In this document: positions 52,488 through 60,172 of the stretch, piece after piece
How the letters are laid out: each line of letters begins with the position of its first letter
How positions within the stretch are numbered: the stretch's first letter is position 1
NCBI GenBank assembly: GCA_016213135.1
Contig: JACRBQ010000079.1
Coordinates: 1 to 64,000, forward strand
DNA: 64,000 bases
Direction of reading: 5' to 3'
Source of the DNA: Chloroflexota bacterium
GTDB taxonomy: Bacteria > Chloroflexota > Anaerolineae > Anaerolineales > VGOW01
Notes under the pieces: generated by a model
What the model was told of the DNA's origin: nothing
Databases searched by the model: none
Seen by the model: the letters and a program-made list of their open reading frames with translations, nothing else
Program-made: the position numbers and the translations under genes

Positions 52488-53321
52488 CTAGCTTCCCCAA
52501 TCGCGCAGGTAGAGGAAGTCGTACCCGACGGTGCGATTGCTGAGTTTGGCGATGAGGGGCGGCATGCGCTTGAACTGGTTGCGGCGGATGGTGGCAATGA
52601 CGCGATCGACGAAGGCGGGGGCAAAGCCGGCGGCCACGACCTCGTCGCGGCTGTAGCGCTGGTCTACCAGCAAATACAGTAGTTGATCCACTTCGGCATA
52701 GGTGTAGCCCAACTCGCCTTCATCCGTCTGGCCGATCCAGAGATCGGCGGTGGGGGGTTTGTCGATGACCGGCTGCGGCACGCCGATGGCGGCGGACAAT
52801 TGCCGCACCTGCGTTTTGTACAGGTCGCCCAGCGGGTTGAGGGCCGAGGCGGCGTCGCCAAAGATAGTGCTGTAGCCCAGCAGGATTTCGGTTTTGTTGC
52901 CGGTGCCGACCACCAACCCGCCCCACGCAGCCGATTGATCGTACAGCACGATCATGCGGGCGCGGGCCATGGCGTTGCCCCGCCGTTTGGTGTCGGCCTC
53001 GGGCACGTGCTCGAATAGCGGGTCCACCATCGAGGTGATCTCGATGACTTTATCCGGCACGTGATACTGGTCGATGACGAGTTGCGCGTCGGCCATGCTC
53101 TGCGGCGACGAGGTTTTGTAGGGCATGCGAACGGCCAGCACGTTTTGCGGGCCGAGGGCTTCGGCGGCCAGCGCGCAACTCAGCGCCGAGTCGATGCCGC
53201 CCGAGAGGCCGATGACTGCCCGCGACAGGCCGGTGCGGGTCGCTTCCTCGCGGAGGAACGAGACGAGGATTTTGCGGGCCAGACCAGTGTTGATACGAAG
53301 GCGATCTGTAAGGTTGTTCAT
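52488..53321 (-). CDS. nadE: NAD synthetase, ammonia-dependent-type chain
   Basis: A 277-aa N-type ATP pyrophosphatase that amidates nicotinic acid adenine dinucleotide to NAD. The ATP loop is SGGIDS (40-45), with [18 protein letters not shown] and [21 protein letters not shown] (substrate loops). It has no fused glutaminase domain. The nitrilase-type gene 54 bp upstream on the same strand (53376-54230) is like the missing glutaminase half, so the two probably work as a split glutamine-dependent enzyme. Confidence 0.95.
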   Translation of the reverse strand: MNNLTDRLRINTGLARKILVSFLREEATRTGLSRAVIGLSGGIDSALSCALAAEALGPQNVLAVRMPYKTSSPQSMADAQLVIDQYHVPDKVIEITSMVDPLFEHVPEADTKRRGNAMARARMIVLYDQSAAWGGLVVGTGNKTEILLGYSTIFGDAASALNPLGDLYKTQVRQLSAAIGVPQPVIDKPPTADLWIGQTDEGELGYTYAEVDQLLYLLVDQRYSRDEVVAAGFAPAFVDRVIATIRRNQFKRMPPLIAKLSNRTVGYDFLYLRDWGS

Positions 53322-53329
53322 TTTTCTAA

Positions 53330-53374
53330 CCGCAAAGACGCAACCCCCTGAAGGGGGTCGCGCCTTCGCGGTGA
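53330..53374. repeat. GCAAAG/CTTCGC phrase repeat with CCCCCT-AGGGGG core
   Basis: ACCGCAAAGACGC at the left and GCGCCTTCGCGGT at the right enclose ACCCCCTGAAGGGGGT, so the gap between the nitrilase-type and nadE genes can fold as one hairpin. It is of the same type as the blocks at 47505 and 49152. Confidence 0.8.
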
Positions 53375-53375
53375 A

Positions 53376-54230
53376 TCAATCTCCGTTGACTATGCGAGTT
53401 AATTCTCGCATGACAAGCGCAGTGCGCTCGTCGCGCAAAATGGGCAGGCGGGCGCGGGTGCGGTGCAGTTGGTTGAGGTCCAGCGCCGCCAGGGTGAGGG
53501 CTTCGTCGAAGTACGGGCCATGGGCCACCGGCTCGCCGTCGGGGTCGAACACGATGGAGCCGCCCCAGAAGTTCAGCCCGTCTTCGAATCCGGCGCGGTT
53601 GGTGTGGGCCACGAAGTTGGTGAACAGGCTGGCGTAGGCCCGGCCCACATGCTCCACCCAGCGGGCCGAACCAAGCTGCTCGCCGTCGTCGAGGCCGCGC
53701 CCCGGGCTGGCCGATTGCATGAGCAAAATATCCGCGCCGTCGAGCCACAGCAAATAGGGCGGGCTGGCGTGCCAGAAGTCTTCGCAGATGAGCATGCCCA
53801 CGCGGCCCCACGGCGTGTCAAAGGCGCGAATGGAATCGCCCCAGGCAAAGAAGCGGCCCTCGTCGAACATGCCGTAGGTGGGCAGATATACTTTGTGGTG
53901 CACGTGCAGCACCTGTCCCTTGGAAAGGTAGGCGGCGGCGATGTAAAAGCGGTGGCGCGAGTCTTCGTCCACAAAGCCCACCATCACGTCGAGTTTCCGG
54001 CTGGCCTCGAGCAATTGGGCAAACACCGGGTCGTCGGCAGTGGGGCGGTGGGCCACGGTGGGGGCGAGGTCTTGCAGCACGTAGCCGGTGAGCGACAGTT
54101 CGGGGAAGCACAGCAGTTGCGCGCCCTGCGCCGCGGCCTGATCAATGTAGGCCAGATGCTTGTCGAGGTTGGCTTGCACGTCGCCGAGTTTGGTTTTGAT
54201 TTGCGCGAGGCCGAGAGTGAGAAGAGTCAT
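53376..54230 (-). CDS. Nitrilase-superfamily amidohydrolase, probable NadE glutaminase partner
   Basis: A 284-aa carbon-nitrogen hydrolase. The catalytic triad is visible: E44 in FPELSLTGY, K113 in HHKVYLP, and C149 in LICEDFWH. This is the sequence type of the N-terminal glutaminase domain of glutamine-dependent NAD synthetase (LPTYGMFDEGRFF is typical). It lies directly upstream of a NadE that has no such domain. Other amide substrates are possible. Confidence 0.9.
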   Translation of the reverse strand: MTLLTLGLAQIKTKLGDVQANLDKHLAYIDQAAAQGAQLLCFPELSLTGYVLQDLAPTVAHRPTADDPVFAQLLEASRKLDVMVGFVDEDSRHRFYIAAAYLSKGQVLHVHHKVYLPTYGMFDEGRFFAWGDSIRAFDTPWGRVGMLICEDFWHASPPYLLWLDGADILLMQSASPGRGLDDGEQLGSARWVEHVGRAYASLFTNFVAHTNRAGFEDGLNFWGGSIVFDPDGEPVAHGPYFDEALTLAALDLNQLHRTRARLPILRDERTALVMRELTRIVNGD

Positions 54231-54235
54231 AGTAA

Positions 54236-54298
54236 GGATGAAGGATGAAGGGTGAAGGATGAAAGCGGTTTATCTTCCGCCTTCATAATTCAGCCTTC
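54236..54298. repeat. GGATGAA phrase repeat with inverted copy
   Basis: GGATGAAGGATGAAGGGTGA-type units followed by the complementary CCGCCTTCATAATTCAGCCTT units, so the gap between the Lgt-like and nitrilase genes forms a hairpin. The right half encodes the C-terminal residues of the Lgt-like protein. Confidence 0.75.
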
Positions 54299-55060
54299 AG
54301 CCTTCTTTTCTTGCTCCATTGCCCACAGGGCCACCAGCGCCACTACGCCCAGCAGGGCCATCACCGCGTCGGTCACGGTGTCCAGCCGCAAGCCCAGCAT
54401 CGGCGGTATGTCGTCGCCGCGCACAAAGCTCACCGCCAGCGACACCACGGCAATGAGCGCCGCCGCCGCGGCAAAGCGAAACCCGCACGGCCATTGGCGA
54501 TCTCTCTGCGAAAACAAATACCCGAACGCAATTGCGCTCAGGCCCAGCCCGATGATCTGCGTGGGCCAGCGCGGCAGCACCACGCCGTACAGGTCGGGCC
54601 AGTTCACGGCAAACGGCAGTGTGCCCGGCGGCACGGCGGCCCCGGCGGCGCACCCGGCGGCGGCGCACCCGCCCCAGCCCAGCGCGGCCAGCGCCAACGC
54701 GGGCAGGGCCAATTCGTCCAGCATCAGCAGGGCGGGTTCACGTTTGGGAATGGCATACGTCAGCAACCCGGTTGCGCCGCCGAGCAATGCGCCCGGCCAG
54801 GCGTAGCCGCCATCCCACAACCGCAAAATCTCGGCCATATGGCTCTGAAAATACACCCAGTTGCCCAGCGCAAACGCCAGCCGCCCGCCGATGAACGCGC
54901 CCGCCGCGGCGCACAACCCGGCATCCAGCCAGCGGCCCGGCTCGCGCCCGTGCGCCGGAGCGCGCCGCCAAAGCCAGATTAGCGCGGCGACCATCCCTGC
55001 ATCAATGAGAAGGGTGTACGTATGAATGGTGAGCGGCCCAATCGCCAGCGTAGGGAGCAT
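54290..55060 (-). CDS. Lgt-like membrane protein (prolipoprotein diacylglyceryl transferase family, diverged)
   Basis: A 256-aa protein with about seven helices. The arrangement resembles Lgt: TIHTYTLLIDAGM, GGRLAFALGNWVYF (for GRxGNF), GYAWPGALLGG, and LPRWPTQIIG (for hP-TQxYE). The central catalytic HGG-S-x-H/R motif region reads WPGALLGG without His, so normal Lgt activity is doubtful. The start is the ATG at 55060, with TATGAT 7 nt upstream; a possible start at 55072 lies within that box. Confidence 0.7.
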   Translation of the reverse strand: MLPTLAIGPLTIHTYTLLIDAGMVAALIWLWRRAPAHGREPGRWLDAGLCAAAGAFIGGRLAFALGNWVYFQSHMAEILRLWDGGYAWPGALLGGATGLLTYAIPKREPALLMLDELALPALALAALGWGGCAAAGCAAGAAVPPGTLPFAVNWPDLYGVVLPRWPTQIIGLGLSAIAFGYLFSQRDRQWPCGFRFAAAAALIAVVSLAVSFVRGDDIPPMLGLRLDTVTDAVMALLGVVALVALWAMEQEKKAEG

Positions 55061-55067
55061 GGCCGTA

Positions 55068-55080
55068 ATCATACTATAAT
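55068..55080. promoter_or_regulatory. Back-to-back -10 boxes of divergent genes
   Basis: On the minus strand TATGAT (55068-55073) lies 7 nt before the Lgt-like ATG; on the plus strand TATAAT (55075-55080) lies 11 nt before the lipoprotein ATG. The two boxes are adjacent, so polymerase can probably bind only one at a time. Confidence 0.45.
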
Positions 55081-55091
55081 CATCGCGGGTT

Positions 55092-55700
55092 ATGAACAAA
55101 GTCCATCGCCATCTGCTTGTCCTCCTGCCCGCGCTGCTCGCCGCGTGCCTCCCCGGCCCGGCGCCGGCCACCGGCGGAGCGCCCACGCCGCCGCCCGTCA
55201 CGGCTGCTGTGAGTCAACCGGCCACGCCGCTCCCCGGCGGAACGGTGATGCCCACCGATACCGCGCTCATCGAACTGGCCCCGCCCACAGCCACCTTTGG
55301 CTCGGCGGCGTCACCGCAGGGGCAGGGCACGGCTGCGGCCAGCCCCGCCGGCACGCCTACCAGCACCCCGCTTCCCGGCGGGCCGATGGTGTTTGGCAAG
55401 GTGCAATTCATCTCCGCCGTGCGCGATCCTACTCGCGCTCCCAATGGCTCCATCGCCACCCTGACGGTGGAGTTTTCCGGCAGCCGCCCGCCCTACGAAG
55501 TGCGGCACGATGGCGTGGTGGTCTTGGCCGCCTCCAACGGCGATGGTACGTTTGAACGGGATGGGCTGATATATACTTTCATCCACTTCAACATCAACAA
55601 AGCGTGCGGCGGCAACATCGTCGGAACCGTGAGCGTCACCGGCGGCGACAACCAAACCGTGACCCACGACTACTACATTGCCGACGCGCCCTGCACGTAA
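55092..55700 (+). CDS. Lipoprotein of unknown function
   Basis: A 202-aa lipoprotein. The signal peptide has a hydrophobic core LLVLLPALLAAC with the lipobox LAAC (Cys19), then a long Pro/Thr/Ala-rich linker (about 20-95), then a beta-rich domain (about 100-202; VQFISAVRDPTRAPNG to TVTHDYYIADAPC) with Cys176 and Cys201 that may pair. No known domain is recognised. Its stop is 15 bp before the start of the serine hydrolase gene, so both may be part of one envelope-related transcript. Confidence 0.8.
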   Translation: MNKVHRHLLVLLPALLAACLPGPAPATGGAPTPPPVTAAVSQPATPLPGGTVMPTDTALIELAPPTATFGSAASPQGQGTAAASPAGTPTSTPLPGGPMVFGKVQFISAVRDPTRAPNGSIATLTVEFSGSRPPYEVRHDGVVVLAASNGDGTFERDGLIYTFIHFNINKACGGNIVGTVSVTGGDNQTVTHDYYIADAPCT

Positions 55701-55714
55701 AGCCAACCTGCCCT

Positions 55715-57256
55715 ATGCGAATTGACCGTCGACTCACCAGCGGCCCCCCACCCGTGCGCCCGCGTCGCCCCCCGGTCCGTTTGCCGCTCGGCGGCTTTGG
55801 CCTGTGGCTTGCCCTCTCGGGCGCAAGCCTCGCCGCCGCCCTGTTGGTGCTGACGCTGCACGTTGTGTTGTTTGCCACGGGCCGCGCCGGCCTGCCTCGC
55901 GGGCTGGTGGTGGCCGGCGTGCCCGTGGGCGGCCTCAGCCGCGCCGAGGCCGAGCGCCGGTTGGATCGCGCTTATGGCTCGCCGGTAACCCTCGACTACG
56001 GCGGCAGCCCCATTCAACTCGACCCGGCACAGCTCAATTTTTATTTGGATAAAGACGGCATGATGGCGGCGGTGACCGACTCGCCGTCCACCGGATCGGC
56101 GCTGGCCGCCTTTTGGGATTATCTGTGGGGGCGCGTGCCACTGCCCCCGGCCCCGGTGCCATTGCAGGCCAATTACGACCAATCGCGGCTGGACGCTTTT
56201 GTGGCCGATGTGGCGGCCCGCTACGACGACCCCGGCACGCCCGCCCGCGCCGACCCCGACACCCTCAGCTTCATCCCCGGCTCCGCCGGATACAAATTGA
56301 ATCGGGACGCGGCTTACGCGCAGATCAACACCGCCCTGCGCTCGCCCACGCAGCGATCGGTGACGCTCACCATCAACCACTTCGAGCAAGCGCCGCCCAC
56401 CTACGACACACTGGCCGACCTCCTGCGGACCGACGTGCAGTTGTTCCAGTTCGGCGGCACGGTCAGCATTTTCGTAGCCGACCTGCGCAGCGGCGATACG
56501 ATCAATATGGCGCTGCGCGACGGCCGGCCCGTGGACGTGGGGCAGGGCATTTCGTATTCGGGCATGAGCACCATCAAAATCCCGGTGATGGTCACCTTCT
56601 TCCGCTATCAGGATGGCCCGCCCACGCCCGACGAGCAACTGCTGCTCGACGGCATCTTTGGCGAGTCGGCCAACGCCTACACCGATCTGCTGTTAGGCAT
56701 TATGGGGCAGGGCAGCGGACTTATCGGCACGAACCTCGTCAGCGACACCATGGCCGAACTGGGGTTGCCCAACACTTACCTGGCCGGGCTGCTCGACACG
56801 CTGGGAGCCATCACCACCCCGCGCAACACCCCCGGCAACACCCGCGCCGACATTGACCTCAGCCCCGACCGCTACAACCAGACTGCCGCGCCCGACATGG
56901 GCAAGCTGCTGGTGATGATCTACGATTGCTCGCAAGGCGGCGGCAAGCTCATGGAAACCCTCCCCGGCCAATTCACCGCCGAGGAATGCCAGAAGATGAT
57001 TGACCTGCTGAAAGAAAACGCCGTGGGGCCGATCTTCATCGCCGGCGGCTCGCCGGGGGCGGTGGTGGCTCACAAGCACGGCTGGGATTTGCTGCCGCTG
57101 AACAACGTGGGCGATGCCGCGCTGGTATTCTCGCAGGGCGGCGACTACGCCATGACGGTGTACATCCACCGCGACGACCCCGTTCCCTTCGACGAGGCCA
57201 ACCGGCTCATCATCTCACTGGCGACGGGGGTGTTTAACTACTACAATAGGAAGTGA
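55715..57256 (+). CDS. Membrane-anchored beta-lactamase-fold serine hydrolase with YoaR-like domain
   Basis: A 513-aa protein with a short cytoplasmic start, one transmembrane helix (about 30-60), a YoaR-type putative peptidoglycan-binding domain (VVAGVPVGGLSRAEAERRLD onward, about 70-215), and a C-terminal serine beta-lactamase-like domain (about 235-513). The S-x-x-K catalytic pair is STIK (S285, K288) in GMSTIKIPV, followed by SANAYTD (for the S-x-N/Y loop), and HKHGW for the K-T/S-G region. Likely acts on cell-wall peptides. The MTase gene overlaps its stop (TGATG). Confidence 0.88.
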   Translation: MRIDRRLTSGPPPVRPRRPPVRLPLGGFGLWLALSGASLAAALLVLTLHVVLFATGRAGLPRGLVVAGVPVGGLSRAEAERRLDRAYGSPVTLDYGGSPIQLDPAQLNFYLDKDGMMAAVTDSPSTGSALAAFWDYLWGRVPLPPAPVPLQANYDQSRLDAFVADVAARYDDPGTPARADPDTLSFIPGSAGYKLNRDAAYAQINTALRSPTQRSVTLTINHFEQAPPTYDTLADLLRTDVQLFQFGGTVSIFVADLRSGDTINMALRDGRPVDVGQGISYSGMSTIKIPVMVTFFRYQDGPPTPDEQLLLDGIFGESANAYTDLLLGIMGQGSGLIGTNLVSDTMAELGLPNTYLAGLLDTLGAITTPRNTPGNTRADIDLSPDRYNQTAAPDMGKLLVMIYDCSQGGGKLMETLPGQFTAEECQKMIDLLKENAVGPIFIAGGSPGAVVAHKHGWDLLPLNNVGDAALVFSQGGDYAMTVYIHRDDPVPFDEANRLIISLATGVFNYYNRK

Positions 57257-58203
57257 TGAAAACAACCATTCTCGAACATCGCCCTCATCTACCCAAACCC
57301 TTCTACAAACAGAAGTTTGGCGCTGCTTACCTTGGCGATAGCCTTGCGCTTATGCAAAAGCTCAAAGCAGACTCGATAAATCTGATCCTGACATCCCCGC
57401 CCTTCGCTCTTACACGTAAGAAGGAGTATGGGAATGCGAGCGAGGATGAATATGTTGAATGGTTCTTGCCATTTGCTAGAGAGTTCCGAAGATTGTTGAA
57501 AGCCGACGGTTCATTAGTTATTGACCTGGGGGGAGCTTATCTGCCGGGTGTGCCTGTTCGCAGCATATACCAATTTGAATTGCTGGTCAGATTGTGCAAG
57601 GAACTCGACTTCTTCCTCGCGCAGGAGTTTTATCATTACAACCCCGCCCGCTTGCCTAGCCCCGCCGAATGGGTAACAGTACGGCGGATCCGCACTAAAG
57701 ATGCAGTCAATGTTGTGTGGTGGTTATCTAAGACTGAATTTCCTAAAGCAGACAATCGCAATGTTCTCGTAGAATACAGCGATAGCATGAAGAAGCTTCT
57801 GAAAAATGGCTATAAGCCGGCGCTTCGACCGAGTGGTCATGATATCTCGAATAGATTTAGCAAAGATAATGACGGCGCAATACCGCCCAACCTCCTCTCT
57901 TTGGCCAATACGGAGTCTAACAGCGTTTATCTTCGACGATGCAAAGAAGCTAATGTCAAACCACACCCTGCGCGCTTCCCGCCAGCCTTCGCTAAATTCT
58001 TCATAGAGTTTCTTACAGACAAGGACGATCTTGTACTGGATCCTTTTGCAGGCTCTAATACAACAGGATATATTGCTGAACGTCTCGGGCGGCAGTGGGT
58101 GGCCTTTGAGATTGAGAAGAGCTACCTAGAAGGCAGCCTCTACCGATTTGAAGCAGACGACGATCTATTCTCAATCTTGAGGGAAAATGACAAGGTTAAG
58201 TAA
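57256..58203 (+). CDS. DNA methyltransferase of the beta class (N4-cytosine or N6-adenine)
   Basis: A 315-aa DNA methylase with the catalytic motif first (TSPPF, 46-50) and the AdoMet motif near the C-terminus (DPFAGSNTTGYIAE, from D262), the beta-class order. The SPPF form favours N4-cytosine over N6-adenine but is not decisive. The coding sequence is visibly more A/T-rich than the neighbouring genes, with codons such as AAT, GAT and TTA. The start is taken as ATG 57256, overlapping the previous stop; GTG 57253 is possible. The next gene overlaps by 17 bp. This pair looks horizontally acquired. Confidence 0.92.
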   Translation: MKTTILEHRPHLPKPFYKQKFGAAYLGDSLALMQKLKADSINLILTSPPFALTRKKEYGNASEDEYVEWFLPFAREFRRLLKADGSLVIDLGGAYLPGVPVRSIYQFELLVRLCKELDFFLAQEFYHYNPARLPSPAEWVTVRRIRTKDAVNVVWWLSKTEFPKADNRNVLVEYSDSMKKLLKNGYKPALRPSGHDISNRFSKDNDGAIPPNLLSLANTESNSVYLRRCKEANVKPHPARFPPAFAKFFIEFLTDKDDLVLDPFAGSNTTGYIAERLGRQWVAFEIEKSYLEGSLYRFEADDDLFSILRENDKVK

Positions 58204-58753
58204 GCCCGATCTGCTACATACCGTTACGTCGGCTATTGCGGAATGCGGCTGGCATGTGTTGTTTATGGATAACCGGCATCCATTCCGGCTACAGGCTTAT
58301 AGCGGAGATGCAAGCATACCGGTCCGGATATACATCTGGAATATCACGCACGGCGGAGGAAGGGCACGCCCTGCTCATGAGTATCGAATTCAAATCACTG
58401 GGGTCAGTCGGTTTGAGCCGGAACCCAACGGCAAAACACTCATACTCGGGTGGTGGGACGAAGCCGGGGTGTTCGCCGGGTTCGACTTCAATAAGCATAG
58501 AGGAATGCTTGGGGCTTCGCCCTCTCTTCAAATTCATAAGGAATGCCTGCAACTGGTGACTTTCGACAAAACTTACGTGGTAGAAGTCAACGAAGAAGAA
58601 ATGCGCCGTTTGGCCGATGCGGACCGCATTGGCGGGCTAGACAAATTTCGCAAGGGCCTCAGGCCGTTGATATTGCTGCCCCCTGCTATTGCCGACAGGC
58701 CGCACGTGGAATTCGTAACCTCCGCCAATCAAATTCGGGGCTGGCGGTTGTAA
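58187..58753 (+). CDS. Uncharacterised protein, probable restriction partner of the methylase
   Basis: A 188-aa soluble protein. The block YIWNITHGGGRARPAHEYRI followed by QITG and the stretch LILGWWDEAGVFAGFDFNKH resemble proteins found next to DNA methylases, but I do not recognise the family with certainty. Overlap of 17 bp with the methylase and similarly A/T-rich codon use suggest a two-gene restriction-modification unit. A clear PD-(D/E)xK motif was not located, so an endonuclease role is only inferred from position. Confidence 0.6.
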   Translation: MTRLSKPDLLHTVTSAIAECGWHVLFMDNRHPFRLQAYSGDASIPVRIYIWNITHGGGRARPAHEYRIQITGVSRFEPEPNGKTLILGWWDEAGVFAGFDFNKHRGMLGASPSLQIHKECLQLVTFDKTYVVEVNEEEMRRLADADRIGGLDKFRKGLRPLILLPPAIADRPHVEFVTSANQIRGWRL

Positions 58754-58821
58754 ATCGACATACGAGCGAAACCTTATCAGTTGCGCTTGGCTCGCAGTGC
58801 CTACACTATTGGCTAACCGTT

Positions 58822-59517
58822 TTATGTCGCGGGATCAATCACCTCTCTCATCTGCCACGTGACCCACAGTGCATTGGGGTAGGCAAACCCCAGAAAGGCA
58901 GCAGCGCCGTAACCCAAAAAGGTGAGCGTAGGCAGGCCAAACGCCAGCGCGGTGAACACGATGCCGAGCGCCAGGTTGACCAGCGTGTACAGCCACAGGC
59001 GCGGCAGGTAGTCGGCGCGGGTGTGGGCGCGACGGGCGAGCCAGCCCAGGCTGGCGAGGTAAGCGGCGCAGGCATAGAAATTCCCGGCCCCCAGCAGTTT
59101 ACCGGCCACCTCCGGTACATGGACTCCGGCCCACAGGTTCACTTCCCAAATGGGCCACAGCATGCCCACGCCGTCGAACCACGTCAACACATCCACTGCC
59201 GTATGCAGCAGGGCAACGCCCAGCGCCAGCCCCGCGCCAAAGGTGCGCAGCCCCTCGCCGCCCCGCACCCACGAGGCGGCATGGCAGGCAGCCCACAGCG
59301 CCAGCGCAAAAAACAGCGAATGGGTGAACGTGCGATGGAAGAGGCGGTCGGCAGTGGCGGGGTCCATGCCACAGGCCACAACGGCAAAGGCCTGCGCGTA
59401 CAGGTCGGCATCGGGGATGAGACTGCCGAAGGCCAGCCCCAGGGCAAACCAGCGGCGGGTGGAAAATGTTTTGCGCGTGGCAACGGCCAGCAGAGCGTGC
59501 AATCCGGGTTGAGCCAT
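58822..59517 (-). CDS. DUF457/YdjM-type membrane-bound metal-dependent hydrolase
   Basis: A 231-aa membrane protein. The family's polar motifs lie at membrane edges: GSLIPDADLYA, FHRTFTHSLFF, and LLHTAVDVLTW, which together supply metal-binding His and Asp. About six helices. Biochemical role is unknown; LexA-regulated YdjM and phospholipase-C-like hydrolases are distant relatives. It is divergent from the VanZ-like gene. Confidence 0.85.
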   Translation of the reverse strand: MAQPGLHALLAVATRKTFSTRRWFALGLAFGSLIPDADLYAQAFAVVACGMDPATADRLFHRTFTHSLFFALALWAACHAASWVRGGEGLRTFGAGLALGVALLHTAVDVLTWFDGVGMLWPIWEVNLWAGVHVPEVAGKLLGAGNFYACAAYLASLGWLARRAHTRADYLPRLWLYTLVNLALGIVFTALAFGLPTLTFLGYGAAAFLGFAYPNALWVTWQMREVIDPAT

Positions 59518-59555
59518 GGCGGGAGTCTCCTCGTTGCTCCGAAGGCGAATCGTCG

Positions 59556-60113
59556 ATGAGCCAGGCTGAATCCCGCTCGCGGCGCATCGCGCCGGTGTGG
59601 CGCATCGTCGTCACGGGAGCGGTGGTGCTCTCGGAATACTTCTCGTTGCCCTACAGCCGGAGCGCGGTGAACTATCTGCAAAGCCGACACTGGCTGGTGT
59701 CTGCCGTGCTGCTGACCGACCTGATCGTGGCCGCCGGGCTTGCCTGGCTCACTGTATTCTATTTGAAAATCCGCAGCGGCGCAGCTTATGCACTGTTGGG
59801 CGCCGTGGCGCTGGTGTTCGGCCTGTTGGCGCGCGGCCTCAAAGCGCCGGAGGAAGTGACGCATTTCATCCAATGGGGCGTGGTAGCCATGTTGGTGTCG
59901 TTTTCAGTGGAGCCTTTCATGAGTGCGCTGCGGCCGCTGGTTGCCTGGGCAACCGTTGTGTCGTTTGCGTTGGGCGCGCTGGACGAGATCGTCCAACTTT
60001 TTTTGCCCAACCGTTATTTTCAGTGGCGGGATGTGGGCATGAATGTGATCGGGGCGGCGCTGGGGCTGGCGGTGTACTTTACCTTGCGGGCTTATCGTAA
60101 CAGGGCGAACTAA
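59556..60113 (+). CDS. VanZ-like membrane protein
   Basis: A 185-aa protein with about five helices and the VanZ-like signature ALDEIVQLFLPNRYFQWRDV followed by GMNVIGAALG. VanZ-like proteins are linked with low-level teicoplanin resistance in enterococci; elsewhere their role is unknown. The start is the ATG at 59556. A strong hairpin follows its stop. Confidence 0.82.
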   Translation: MSQAESRSRRIAPVWRIVVTGAVVLSEYFSLPYSRSAVNYLQSRHWLVSAVLLTDLIVAAGLAWLTVFYLKIRSGAAYALLGAVALVFGLLARGLKAPEEVTHFIQWGVVAMLVSFSVEPFMSALRPLVAWATVVSFALGALDEIVQLFLPNRYFQWRDVGMNVIGAALGLAVYFTLRAYRNRAN

Positions 60114-60150
60114 CGAAAACGCGGCCGGGATCTCTGATCCCAGCCGCGTT
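60114..60150 (-). terminator. Rho-independent terminator of dnaK (bidirectional hairpin)
   Basis: A 15-pair stem with one internal mismatch spans 60118-60150 (AACGCGGC against GCCGCGTT and GGGATC against GATCCC around TCT). On the minus strand it is followed by TTTTC, 22 bp after the dnaK stop; it also lies just after the VanZ-like gene on the plus strand. Confidence 0.8.
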
Positions 60151-60172
60151 GTGAGTCGCGTGTCGCTGCGTC

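Noticed and set aside
51164..52624. Extension of the MFS gene to 52624
   Set aside because: The additional N-terminal part reads through the 19-bp inverted heptamer repeat and overlaps nadE; the transporter begins normally at the ATG at 52420.
57253..57255. GTG as start of the methylase
   Set aside because: ATG at 57256 directly follows with the same ribosome-binding site and a TGATG overlap, so GTG is less likely, though not excluded.
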